Source: MADRE3 sp963718195 (GTDB lineage Bacteria > Desulfobacterota > Desulfobulbia > Desulfobulbales > Desulfocapsaceae). Taken from it: a DNA stretch of 64,000 bases. The position numbers and the translations under genes were made by a program. Below, piece after piece: positions 35,781 to 44,431 of the stretch. The notes beneath the pieces are model-generated. The model saw nothing but the letters and a program-made list of their open reading frames with translations, ran no database searches and had not been told where the DNA came from. The stretch's first letter is position 1, and each line of letters opens with the position of its first letter. The DNA lies in the NCBI GenBank assembly GCA_963718195.1, contig CAVQYQ010000010.1:1-64000 (forward strand). Direction: 5' to 3'.

Positions 35781-37621
35781 TACTCAACCGTTACGCTTTT
35801 CGCCAGGTTCCGCGGTTGATCAACATCACATCCCCTGCGTGTGGCGATCTCGTAGGCCAGCAGTTGTGCGGGAATCGTATAGAGAATCGGATTCAGATCT
35901 TCATGCACTTGTGGCAGATAAACAACATCATCGGTCAACCGCAGCAGGTGATCATCCCCTTCGGTACCAAGCAGGATAAGTCGTCCCTGGCGCGCCTTGA
36001 TCTCTTCCACGTTGGAGATGGTTTTCTGATAGACGCTATCCTGAGGGGTCACCGCAAACACTGGCATATCCTTGTCAATCAAGGCGATAGGGCCATGTTT
36101 CAATTCACCGGCGGCATATCCCTCTGCATGAATATATGATATTTCTTTGAGTTTAAGTGCTCCTTCCAGCGCAATCGGATAATTCAGGCCGCGCCCGACA
36201 AAGAGAAAATCACGGCAGTCATAAAAAGACTCGATCATTACTCCAATCTGCTGACGAAGTCTTGGCAACTCAGATTCGATGGTCTTGGCAAGAGCAATCA
36301 GCCCCTGGCCAAGCTGTTTTCTCTCGCCTGGCGGGAGATTATTTTTTACCTGCGTAAGGTAGAGGGTAAAAAGATAGAGGGCGGCGAGCTGAGATATAAA
36401 GGCCTTGGTGGACGCCACCCCGATCTCGGGCCCGGCGTGGGTATACAGCGTACCATCGGCTTCACGGGTCATGGTCGAACCGACAACATTACAGACGGTG
36501 ATAACGCGTGATCCAAGTTTGGCAGCTCTTCTAATGCCGGCGAGGGTATCAGCGGTCTCGCCTGACTGGGATATTGCTATGGTCAGGACGCGCTTATCGA
36601 CAATTAAACTGCGATACCTGAACTCCGAGGCTATATCGACTTCAACCGGAATTCTCGCATATTTTTCAATCCAGTATTTTGCAATCAGTGCAGCATGCCA
36701 CGAGGTGCCGCAGGCGACGAGAAATATGCGGTCAATCCCTAGTAATTCGTCGTCGGAAAGCTTGATCTCGGGCAGCACAACCTCGCCCGTTTCAAGGTTG
36801 ATCCTGCCGCTCACCGTATTGGTAATCGCCTGGGGCTGCTCATAAATTTCTTTCAGCATGAAGTGTTTGTAGCCGGCTTTTTCAGCCATCGCCGCGTTCC
36901 AGTCAATGGTGCTGATTTCCTTTGTGACCGGAGCACCCGAGGCTAATGAGATCACCTTCTGCTCTCCATCGGTGAGGATTGCCAGTTCTCCATCTTCAAG
37001 GAAAATGACCTGCTTGGTATAGGGCAATAATGCTGGTATATCAGAGGCGAGAAAGGATCCGCCATCTTCGTCAACCCCGAGAACAAGGGGACTCTGATTT
37101 CGTGCGGCGATCAGCATCCCCGGAAAATCTGCCGACAATACCCCCAGGGCATAACTGCCTTCTACTTTTGTTAAGGCAGTCCGGATTGCCGCGACCAGAT
37201 CCGATTCCAAATGTTGCTCGATCAGGTGGGCCAGAACCTCGGTATCTGTTTCCGAGGTGAATGTATGTCCCTGTTCTTTGAGTTCTTCCCGAAGCGAATG
37301 GTAGTTTTCGATAATGCCGTTATGAACGACGACCAGCCTACCGGTGCAATCGGAATGGGGATGCGCATTCTCAGTGGTTGGTGCCCCGTGGGTTGCCCAT
37401 CTGGTATGCCCGAGCCCGATATGGGCATCGGCTATAATCGCATCATCGAGAAGGGTTTCCAGCCGTGAGAGTTTGCCTTCACATCGATATTTGATAAGGG
37501 CATCGTCTTCTGGATAGACAATCCCTGCAGAATCATAGCCCCTGTATTCAAGCCTTTTCAAGCCTTCCAAGAGAACGGATACGACCCTTCTACGGCCTGC
37601 ATAGCCAACAATACCACACAT
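35780..37621 (-). CDS. glmS: Glutamine-fructose-6-phosphate aminotransferase GlmS
   Basis: Makes glucosamine-6-phosphate from fructose-6-P and glutamine, the entry to UDP-GlcNAc. The 613 aa comprise an N-terminal class II glutamine amidotransferase domain with catalytic Cys2 (MCGIVGYAG), HTRWATHGAPT and NAHPH. Two SIS domains follow (about 290-430 and 460-600; ACGTSWHAALIAKY, ISQSGETADTLAGI), and the protein ends LAKSVTVE. It is the first gene of the nine-gene minus-strand run. I saw no glmS-ribozyme-like core in the 200-nt spacer upstream. Confidence 0.98.
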   Translation of the reverse strand: MCGIVGYAGRRRVVSVLLEGLKRLEYRGYDSAGIVYPEDDALIKYRCEGKLSRLETLLDDAIIADAHIGLGHTRWATHGAPTTENAHPHSDCTGRLVVVHNGIIENYHSLREELKEQGHTFTSETDTEVLAHLIEQHLESDLVAAIRTALTKVEGSYALGVLSADFPGMLIAARNQSPLVLGVDEDGGSFLASDIPALLPYTKQVIFLEDGELAILTDGEQKVISLASGAPVTKEISTIDWNAAMAEKAGYKHFMLKEIYEQPQAITNTVSGRINLETGEVVLPEIKLSDDELLGIDRIFLVACGTSWHAALIAKYWIEKYARIPVEVDIASEFRYRSLIVDKRVLTIAISQSGETADTLAGIRRAAKLGSRVITVCNVVGSTMTREADGTLYTHAGPEIGVASTKAFISQLAALYLFTLYLTQVKNNLPPGERKQLGQGLIALAKTIESELPRLRQQIGVMIESFYDCRDFLFVGRGLNYPIALEGALKLKEISYIHAEGYAAGELKHGPIALIDKDMPVFAVTPQDSVYQKTISNVEEIKARQGRLILLGTEGDDHLLRLTDDVVYLPQVHEDLNPILYTIPAQLLAYEIATRRGCDVDQPRNLAKSVTVE

Positions 37622-37825
37622 TGTTCACCCCTTTATTATTAGATTTGACCCGAGTGTTTTAATCATAAGGTGGAAGCAGAAACGATGATAATACAGGATA
37701 ACATTACCATTTTTGATTTGGCGAGTTTTTTCTTTTATCATTTTAAAAAAACAGGTAGGATTGGTCGGCTCGAGAGAAACAATTTTCATAACGACTCTAA
37801 TGCAGATAAGTGACGGATTTACCTA

Positions 37826-38383
37826 ATGGACAACAGATCACGATTAAAAGAAATTTTATTGGAAAAATCATATCGGAAAGGAACGTTTACCCTGACCTCC
37901 GGAAAAACTTCAGATTTTTATATTGATGGAAAACAGACCACGCTTTGTGCCGAGGGAGCCTACCTGTGCGGCAAACTTCTCTTTGAGCTGATAAAGGGTG
38001 AATCGCTTCCAATCCAAGCTGTTGGCGGCATGACTCTTGGCGCCGACCCGCTTGTTAGCGCAATCTCCGTGGTAAGTTTTCTTGAAAACGCTCCCATCCC
38101 CGCCTTTATTGTCCGTAAGGAAGCAAAAGGGCACGGCACCGGAAATTATATAGAAGGGTTGAAGAACCTGCCAGAAGGGTGTCGGGTTGCACTTGTTGAA
38201 GATGTGGTAACAACCGGCGGTACCCTGATGAAAGTTATTGATCGGGTCGAGGCTGCCGGTTTTACGGTAGGCATGGTTGTCACCGTCGTTGAGCGGCAGG
38301 AAGGCGGCACGGAATTCCTGGCTGACAAAGGCTATCCGCTCAATGCGCTTTTTACCAGAGCAGAACTTTTGGAAACAACATGA
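37826..38383 (+). CDS. pyrE: Orotate phosphoribosyltransferase
   Basis: Converts orotate and PRPP to OMP in pyrimidine synthesis. The 185 aa have FTLTSGKTSDFYIDGKQTTL (orotate binding), AVGGMTLGADPLVSAI, FIVRKEAKGHGTGNYIEG (catalytic lysines), and the PRPP-binding loop VALVEDVVTTGGTLMKVID. Its stop codon overlaps the start of a dual-CxxC small protein (ATGA overlap), so the two are translated together. It is divergent from glmS across about 200 nt. Confidence 0.96.
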   Translation: MDNRSRLKEILLEKSYRKGTFTLTSGKTSDFYIDGKQTTLCAEGAYLCGKLLFELIKGESLPIQAVGGMTLGADPLVSAISVVSFLENAPIPAFIVRKEAKGHGTGNYIEGLKNLPEGCRVALVEDVVTTGGTLMKVIDRVEAAGFTVGMVVTVVERQEGGTEFLADKGYPLNALFTRAELLETT

Positions 38384-38550
38384 AATGCAAGCAATGTTCC
38401 GGTCCTCTCGAAGTAGTGCGGAGGTGTGGATCCATACAGATGCGCTGCACCGAATGTGGAAAAAAATTTGCAATCCACGAAATTGCGGACCAGCTTGATT
38501 CCAGAACCGAGAAAATTCTCGAGCAATACAATACCATAATCTACGATTAA
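38380..38550 (+). CDS. Dual-CxxC small protein, Cys form of a (seleno)protein family
   Basis: A 56-aa protein with two CxxC knuckles, MKCKQCSGPLEVVRRC and MRCTECGKKFAIHE, then a helical tail ending EQYNTIIYD. It resembles the small dual-CxxC proteins of delta-type bacteria in which some members carry selenocysteine. Here the extra cysteine at residue 16 (VVRRCG) may occupy that site, but this is from memory of the family. The fold is likely a small zinc ribbon and the function is unknown. The start overlaps the pyrE stop by 4 nt, indicating coupling. The whole gene is too short for standard ORF cut-offs. Confidence 0.75.
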   Translation: MKCKQCSGPLEVVRRCGSIQMRCTECGKKFAIHEIADQLDSRTEKILEQYNTIIYD

Positions 38551-38711
38551 TCACTTCTTTAAGCGGTCATCCCCGTTCCATCTCTCATTTATCACCTTTG
38601 TCGCTTTTATGTGTAACTTCTGTGGCTTTTTTTTGCTGTATTGGTTATTATTAGGTGAGAGTGTCTCCAAATTGCAACACCATCGAACAGGTAGAAAATA
38701 AAGGGGCTTTT

Positions 38712-39209
38712 ATGATACCGGAAGCGATTTCAGAGAAACGGACGATCAGATCTGAGAAAGTTTTTGTCTCAAAAGGGACCGCCACAATCACCTGCCCGAA
38801 CTGCGGCAAAACAAAACGAATCACCGTTGACCGATATTATGGCAGAAAGCATACGATCAAGGTGCGATGCAATTGCGACACCTCTTTTCTAGCGCACCTT
38901 GAGTTCAGAAAACATTATCGTAAGCCAGCTGAATTAAAGGGAATATACCGGATCACCTCTGAGGGTGGCGGAGGGGGCAGCGCCTCCATCCACAATGTGT
39001 CACGTGGCGGAATCGGTTTCACTGTTTCAGGAAAGCATAACATCTCTGTGGGCCAGAGAGCACTTGTCGATTTTGTCCTTGATAACGTCAAGAGCACGAA
39101 GCTCACGAAAGAAGTTGAAATCAGATCAGTCAGTAACAATTACATCGGCTGTCAATTCATCAGTCATCAGCCATTTGAAAAAGATCTGGGGTTCTATCTC
39201 CAGCCCTGA
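38712..39209 (+). CDS. PilZ-domain protein with N-terminal zinc-ribbon-like motif
   Basis: A 165-aa protein. The N-terminal part has TCPNCGKTKRI followed by VRCNC (a C-x2-C ... C-x-C pattern, possible metal site). The C-terminal PilZ domain has basic residues RKHYRK and the NVSRGGIGF motif (D/N-x-S-x-x-G), so it may bind c-di-GMP. Start chosen at 38712 because AAGGGGC lies 7 nt before it. A longer in-frame start at 38655 lacks this. The last 16 nt overlap the 3' end of hflX on the other strand. Confidence 0.88.
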   Translation: MIPEAISEKRTIRSEKVFVSKGTATITCPNCGKTKRITVDRYYGRKHTIKVRCNCDTSFLAHLEFRKHYRKPAELKGIYRITSEGGGGGSASIHNVSRGGIGFTVSGKHNISVGQRALVDFVLDNVKSTKLTKEVEIRSVSNNYIGCQFISHQPFEKDLGFYLQP

Positions 39210-40900
39210 TCCTGTCTGCCGATCACCTTTCGCATCATCTGCTGGGCTCTCTGCAGAAACGGGCCGAGGGTCTTTGAATCAACCGCACTGATGGTAATTT
39301 CATTATTCCTGGCCATGGCCTCTTGCGTCTCCGGACTGTCCAGCAGATCCAGTTTATTATAGACTTTCAAGCAGGGGATTGTGCCTAAGCCAAGTTCAGC
39401 CAGCAGACTATCAACCACCTCGATATGGTATTGAAAATCCTGATTGGAAAGATCGACCACATGAACGAGCAGGTCTGCCTCCTCCAACTCTTCAAGGGTG
39501 GCCTTAAATGCCTGGAGAAGGTCAGCGGGAAGATTATTGATAAAACCGACGGTGTCGGTGATGATCACTTCAATTTCCTCGGGAAACCTCAAGCGACGAC
39601 TGGTTGGGTCAAGGGTCGCAAACAGTTTGTCCTCTGCCGTTATATTACTGTTTGTCAGGGTGTTCAGCAGGGTCGACTTGCCGGCATTAGTATAGCCAAC
39701 AAGGGAGATAACTGGCAGGTCCTTCTTTCTGCGTTTTGCTCTGCGTCGGAACCGTTCCTTGCCAATCGCCTTGAGCTCTTTTGCAAGCCGGGCCAACCGA
39801 TCATTAATCCGTCGTCTATCGATCTCCAGTTTCGTCTCACCTGGACCCCTTGCGCCAATCCCGCCTGTGAGGCGCGACAGGGCATCATCTCTTGATGACA
39901 ACCGCGGAAGCATATATTTCAACTGCGCCATTTCAACCTGGAGTTTACCCTCCCTGCTCCGGGCACGATGAGCGAAGATATCGAGTATCAGCTGGGTTCG
40001 GTCGATTACCCGCAGGTCTGTAAAGTCTGTAATGGATCGTACCTGCGACGGATTCAACTCCTGATTAAACACCAGTAGATTGGCATCCAACTGCAGGGCC
40101 TGGATAATTATTTCGGTTAAACGCCCCTTACCTAGAATAAAGCGTGGATTTATTTTTTTCCGTCGCTGCAGGACCTTGTCAAGAACCAGAACTTCATCGG
40201 AACGAGCCAGTTCAGCGAGTTCATGCATTGAGGCCTCTGCTTTCTGACGCGACTCGGTGGTAACGCTTACCAGAATCGCTCGATCCTGATTCTGGTCCTG
40301 CCCCTCTTTATTGCGGATCCTGCTGAATTCCTCCTCAAGCGCTGCGATCATCTCGGTAAAGGAATCCAGCTGCTGTGCCGGATGGACAGGATCAAGAAAA
40401 GCCCAGCTCATGCCATTGACAGCGGCAGGCAGAAGATGGGCTGAATGCAGACGCTCAGGCAACCCTTCGGCGGTAATTTTTATGACTGACATCAGGTCGA
40501 GGCGGAGAAACAGCAGGTCCATCAAATCGTCGTCAGAGATATCTTCTCCACCGGGATGGGTATGTACCAGCCGTATTCCCCTGAGCCTGCCGCCGGACGA
40601 ACGCAGATGTGATAACTGCGGGATAACAAGCCTGCTGTGATCACCGACAATAATGGTCTCAACCTTTCCCGAGCGATGGATCAGCAAGCCGATCTGGCGA
40701 TTTAACTGGAATGACAACTCGCAGAGCGTTCTGGCCATATCGGCACCGATTACAAATTCTCTTGGTACCCGTTTAGTGGCAATCCGCTCAAGGGATTTGA
40801 GCTGATTCTTCTTGAGTCCCTGTATGTTTCCTTCTACTCTTGAGATGGTGGCTCCCCAGTCGCTTTCTCTGTTTCTTTGGATAGGCCAGTCTGAGGCCAT
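39194..40900 (-). CDS. hflX: GTPase HflX, long form with N-terminal extension
   Basis: Ribosome-associated GTPase that splits stalled ribosomes. At 568 aa it is longer than E. coli HflX (about 426). Residues 1-190 form an extra domain with GNIQGLKKNQLKSLERI and a JAB/RadC-like H-x-H-P motif in RLVHTHPGGEDISDDDLMDLL. Then come the HflX glycine-rich region GGIGARGPGETKLEIDRRRI and the G domain (GYTNAGKSTLLNTL, DTVGFINNLP, NKLD). Such long forms occur in other bacteria. The ATG at 40900 has GAGG 8 nt upstream and lies 67 nt inside the cytochrome gene, so the two overlap. It is the last gene of the lon operon. Confidence 0.94.
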   Translation of the reverse strand: MASDWPIQRNRESDWGATISRVEGNIQGLKKNQLKSLERIATKRVPREFVIGADMARTLCELSFQLNRQIGLLIHRSGKVETIIVGDHSRLVIPQLSHLRSSGGRLRGIRLVHTHPGGEDISDDDLMDLLFLRLDLMSVIKITAEGLPERLHSAHLLPAAVNGMSWAFLDPVHPAQQLDSFTEMIAALEEEFSRIRNKEGQDQNQDRAILVSVTTESRQKAEASMHELAELARSDEVLVLDKVLQRRKKINPRFILGKGRLTEIIIQALQLDANLLVFNQELNPSQVRSITDFTDLRVIDRTQLILDIFAHRARSREGKLQVEMAQLKYMLPRLSSRDDALSRLTGGIGARGPGETKLEIDRRRINDRLARLAKELKAIGKERFRRRAKRRKKDLPVISLVGYTNAGKSTLLNTLTNSNITAEDKLFATLDPTSRRLRFPEEIEVIITDTVGFINNLPADLLQAFKATLEELEEADLLVHVVDLSNQDFQYHIEVVDSLLAELGLGTIPCLKVYNKLDLLDSPETQEAMARNNEITISAVDSKTLGPFLQRAQQMMRKVIGRQDQGWR

Positions 40901-42690
40901 ATCGCCTCAGCAAAATAATCATCGGCTCCTTCCCTGGTGCATATTGTCTGTTCGTTATAGTTTTTCCAGGCTGGATCAAGATAGGAATCATGGCAGCCGA
41001 CACACGATCCAATTCTCAGAATCTTCCGTAACTCATTGCCATTAAACGGCCTTAAGTCGGCACGGGAGCCATGTTGCAGCGGCCGGCCGTCCAGGGTTAC
41101 GAAGGCATCAAAACCAACGGTCTGCCCAGTCGCACTCTCTACCCCCTTGTCCAGCGGGATAAACTCCACCTGGCCATCCTTGACAAAGAGGCTTCCTTCG
41201 CCAAGCCCTACGGTCCTGGTTGAGCTGTGACAGTCTTCACAACTTCTTCCCTCTTTCTGGGTGGTGTGTGGATTTATTGCCGCCATGGTAAAGCGGTCGA
41301 AACTTTTTTCAAGCTGCCCCTGGCTGTCGACCACGGTGACAACATCCTGGCATCCTGGGGTGACAATGACAATTTCTTCTCCCCAGACCGCAAGCATCGG
41401 TTTCTCATATCTTATATAGGACCGCCCCTCCTCCCACCTGCCTGGCGTTTCCTTGAGGCTCAACTTGTCCAGATGGGTTTGAGATTCATCCCGCTTGGCA
41501 TGACAACCATAACATTGGGGGACCCAGGTGGAATGACACGACTCGCAGGTCACGCGCTGATGACCCGAAAAATCGCAGACTCCTGACTTGGGTGTATTCA
41601 GATCACGAATAACACCATCATTTTTACCACGCAGCTTGTAACGCTCATCCAGGTAATCAACATTGGTCAATTCGTTGTTTTTCCTTGTGGTACCCGGTTG
41701 CTGCTGGTGGCAGACAACACAAGATATCTCGACCTGATCTTCATAATGGGCGTAGCTCGTGCCGTCACCCATGATTTCATCTCTGGTATGACAATCAATG
41801 CATGCCATCCCTTTGCGATGGTGGATGTCATCGGCAAGCTCAAGATAGAATCGGTTACCGGGGAGTTTCTGTGATGTTAACCTCCCCTTTTCATAGGGAG
41901 TGCCGTACCCTTCTGATTCAAAAATACCGGTATAGGCGAGCCCGATTCGTCCAGATCTGTTATGGCATCGAACACAATTGACGTCGGGAACCTTGCTGGT
42001 AATCAGAGGATGGATATATTCCTTATCCTCAGATATAATCTCATCATCTGACTCTGTTACCGGTGGCCGTTCATGCCCCGGAGGCATGACATAGTGACAC
42101 GCTGAACATCCGCCACCCTTTTCATTGAAAAAGGTTGCAACCCCTTCGAGATCATTTTTCTGTTTCCATAAGTGACAGGTTGCACACAGCTTTCGATAAT
42201 AATCAATAGCAAGCGATGTCTGACCAGAGTCAATCAGTTCTTTAACCGTCAAGTCAGTATCCTGTGAATCACTTTCTCCCCAGTAATAGAGCAGTGTTCC
42301 GAGGATGCCACGGTTGGTTGCCATCAACGAGTTGTTTACTTTTTTTATGTCTGTCGGGTGACACCCTTCGACCCCACACGTTTTTCTGGCGACCCTCAGA
42401 TCACCCGGGTTGTTTACTATTCCGACATGGGCCTTATCTTTGTCTATGGCCAGTGGATCGCCAAGGTGACAGGGGGTACAGCCAATCACTTTGGCATCGT
42501 GGGCCGGATCAAGTTTTTCCTTGGTATGGCAAAACAGACACATATCCACTCTGCCAGACGTGGTTATATATATCTCCTCTGGCCGCTTGATCTTGAACTC
42601 GTGATAAACGAGATAGATAAATGCGCAAATCAACGTAGAAAAGATGAGCACTGAAACAAGGTGTTTTCTCTGCAAGGCAAACCGAGTCAT
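40834..42690 (-). CDS. Membrane-anchored multiheme (about 12-heme) cytochrome c
   Basis: A 618-aa protein with one N-terminal transmembrane anchor (about 10-30) and a large periplasmic domain. It has eleven CxxCH motifs (CLFCH, CTPCH, CATCH, CSACH, CVRCH, CIDCH, CVVCH, CESCH, CYGCH, CEDCH, CVGCH) plus one CX4CH (CGVEGCH), so up to twelve c-type hemes. The long segment between the CYGCH and CEDCH hemes has no heme motifs and looks beta-rich. The layout suggests electron transfer between quinol-side partners and a periplasmic acceptor. I cannot name the partner or reaction. It sits between nadE and hflX in an otherwise housekeeping operon, 12 nt after nadE. Confidence 0.92.
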   Translation of the reverse strand: MTRFALQRKHLVSVLIFSTLICAFIYLVYHEFKIKRPEEIYITTSGRVDMCLFCHTKEKLDPAHDAKVIGCTPCHLGDPLAIDKDKAHVGIVNNPGDLRVARKTCGVEGCHPTDIKKVNNSLMATNRGILGTLLYYWGESDSQDTDLTVKELIDSGQTSLAIDYYRKLCATCHLWKQKNDLEGVATFFNEKGGGCSACHYVMPPGHERPPVTESDDEIISEDKEYIHPLITSKVPDVNCVRCHNRSGRIGLAYTGIFESEGYGTPYEKGRLTSQKLPGNRFYLELADDIHHRKGMACIDCHTRDEIMGDGTSYAHYEDQVEISCVVCHQQQPGTTRKNNELTNVDYLDERYKLRGKNDGVIRDLNTPKSGVCDFSGHQRVTCESCHSTWVPQCYGCHAKRDESQTHLDKLSLKETPGRWEEGRSYIRYEKPMLAVWGEEIVIVTPGCQDVVTVVDSQGQLEKSFDRFTMAAINPHTTQKEGRSCEDCHSSTRTVGLGEGSLFVKDGQVEFIPLDKGVESATGQTVGFDAFVTLDGRPLQHGSRADLRPFNGNELRKILRIGSCVGCHDSYLDPAWKNYNEQTICTREGADDYFAEAIWPQTGLSKETEKATGEPPSQE

Positions 42691-42701
42691 AAAAATCGCA
42701 A

Positions 42702-44351
42702 TCAGCCCCTGTAATTCTGGACATTTGGCAGCCGTCTGCCAAAACCAAAGGCCTTGCTGGTCACTTTCAACCCCATCGGTGCCTGCTTTCGCTTATATTC
42801 ATTGACCCTGATTCTCCTGATGACATCTTCAACGACATCAGCTGCATAGCCATTGGCGATAATCTGCTGCGCTCCATATCCTTCTTCGAGATAGAGTTCA
42901 AGAATCTGATCGAGCAATTCATAAGGCGGCAGATCATCCTGGTCGCACTGATCCGGGCGCAGTTCAGCGGTCGGCGCCTTGGAAATTGTTCGCAGTGGAA
43001 TTATCTCCTCATCACGATTAATAAATCGGGCGAGTTCGTACACCATTTGCTTGGGTACGTCAGAGATAACCGCCAGGCCACCACTCATATCACCATATAG
43101 AGTACAATACCCGACTGCCATCTCACTCTTGTTACCGGTCGTCAGCAGCAGGTGATTAAATTTATTTGATAGCGCCATCAGCAGATTACCACGGATCCGA
43201 GCCTGGATATTCTGCTCGGTCACATCCTCCTCTCGTCCTGTAAACAACGCATCCAGTGTTTCCCGGTAGCTGCCAAAGAGCCCGCCGATAGGTATCGACT
43301 CGAACCTGCAGCCCAGATGCGTGGCCAATTCCCTCGCATCTTCGAGTGAGTCTGCGGAGCTATAGGGTGATGGCAAGGCAACACCGAGCACCTTTTCAGC
43401 ACCGAGGGCCGCTACTGCTATCGCTGCTGTCAACGCAGAGTCAATACCTCCCGACAGGCCGAGAACGGCTGATGAAAAACCACTCTTGTATACGTAATCA
43501 CGTACGCCCATGATCAGCGCGTCATGGATTGGCCTGATCTCACTTGAATTATCATAGTGACGAATATCGCCGTGCCAGTTGTCGATATCGACAACAATCA
43601 GGTCTTCTTTAAACCGTTCCGCCTCTCCAATGACGTTGCCTGCTCTGTCAAGAGCAAGGCTGTGACCGTCAAAGAGCAGGGAGTCCTGGCCACCCACCTG
43701 GTTCACATAGAGAAATGGGATTTCAAACTGGACACAGATCGATGAAAAAATATCACCTCGAATTTTCGTTTTACCACGATGATATGGTGAAGCGGAGATG
43801 TTAACAAGAAAATCGACGCTGGAATTGAGGCGGGATGCATGTTGAAAAATTTCAGAGACCGGTTCCACCTGGTACTCTCCAACGGTGTGATGCCAGATAT
43901 CTTCACATATGGTAATTGCGATCTTCTTATCACCAAGCTGATAGAGTTCAGGTACTGATCCCGGCTCAAAATAACGGTTCTCATCAAAAACATCATAAGC
44001 CGGGAGCAACCGTTTTCTGGTCCTGTGAATAATGGTGCCTGCCCGACAAACCAGCGCACTATTGTAGAGTGGTTTGCCGGAGCCACCCTGCCGGGACTCA
44101 AAACAACCAAACAGAACATCAATTTCTGGCAGTTCTTTCAGGAGTTGGTTTACAGCTGCTTGGTGATCCTGGATAAATGATTGTCTTTCCAGAAGATCAA
44201 GAGGCGGGTAGCCGGACACGGCAAGTTCCGGGAAAATAACCAGATGACAGCCATGATCTGCTGCCTTTTCAGAGTAAGCTACGATTTTTTTACAATTACC
44301 GGTAAAATCACCGATTACCGGATTGATCTGAGCCAACGCCACCTTCACCAT
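42702..44351 (-). CDS. nadE: Glutamine-dependent NAD+ synthetase
   Basis: Final step of NAD synthesis, amidating nicotinate adenine dinucleotide with glutamine-derived ammonia. The 549 aa comprise an N-terminal nitrilase-type amidase domain (FPELAVSGYPPLDLL, catalytic Glu/Lys/Cys triad with RKRLLPAYDVFDENRYF and ITICEDIWH) and a C-terminal synthetase domain with GLSGGIDSALTAAIAV (ATP-PPase P-loop), TTGNKSEMAVGYCTLYGD and KAPTAELRPDQCDQDDLPPY. The start at 44351 has GGAG 8 nt upstream and is preferred over an ATG four codons earlier. It is third in the lon-mltG-nadE run. Confidence 0.96.
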   Translation of the reverse strand: MVKVALAQINPVIGDFTGNCKKIVAYSEKAADHGCHLVIFPELAVSGYPPLDLLERQSFIQDHQAAVNQLLKELPEIDVLFGCFESRQGGSGKPLYNSALVCRAGTIIHRTRKRLLPAYDVFDENRYFEPGSVPELYQLGDKKIAITICEDIWHHTVGEYQVEPVSEIFQHASRLNSSVDFLVNISASPYHRGKTKIRGDIFSSICVQFEIPFLYVNQVGGQDSLLFDGHSLALDRAGNVIGEAERFKEDLIVVDIDNWHGDIRHYDNSSEIRPIHDALIMGVRDYVYKSGFSSAVLGLSGGIDSALTAAIAVAALGAEKVLGVALPSPYSSADSLEDARELATHLGCRFESIPIGGLFGSYRETLDALFTGREEDVTEQNIQARIRGNLLMALSNKFNHLLLTTGNKSEMAVGYCTLYGDMSGGLAVISDVPKQMVYELARFINRDEEIIPLRTISKAPTAELRPDQCDQDDLPPYELLDQILELYLEEGYGAQQIIANGYAADVVEDVIRRIRVNEYKRKQAPMGLKVTSKAFGFGRRLPNVQNYRG

Positions 44352-44431
44352 CTGTCTCCACAATTAAAACCCAGGGTCAACTTCCATACCACGAAAGAAA
44401 CATAGCAGAACTACTCAAATTTTCCATCATT

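Noticed and set aside
37622..37825. Possible glmS ribozyme or pyrimidine attenuator between glmS and pyrE
   Set aside because: No glmS-ribozyme core or terminator/antiterminator pair could be traced, so I report nothing here.
38551..38711. Possible c-di-GMP riboswitch before the second PilZ gene
   Set aside because: The GEMM-type conserved core was not found. Only an ordinary leader with AAGGGGC was seen.
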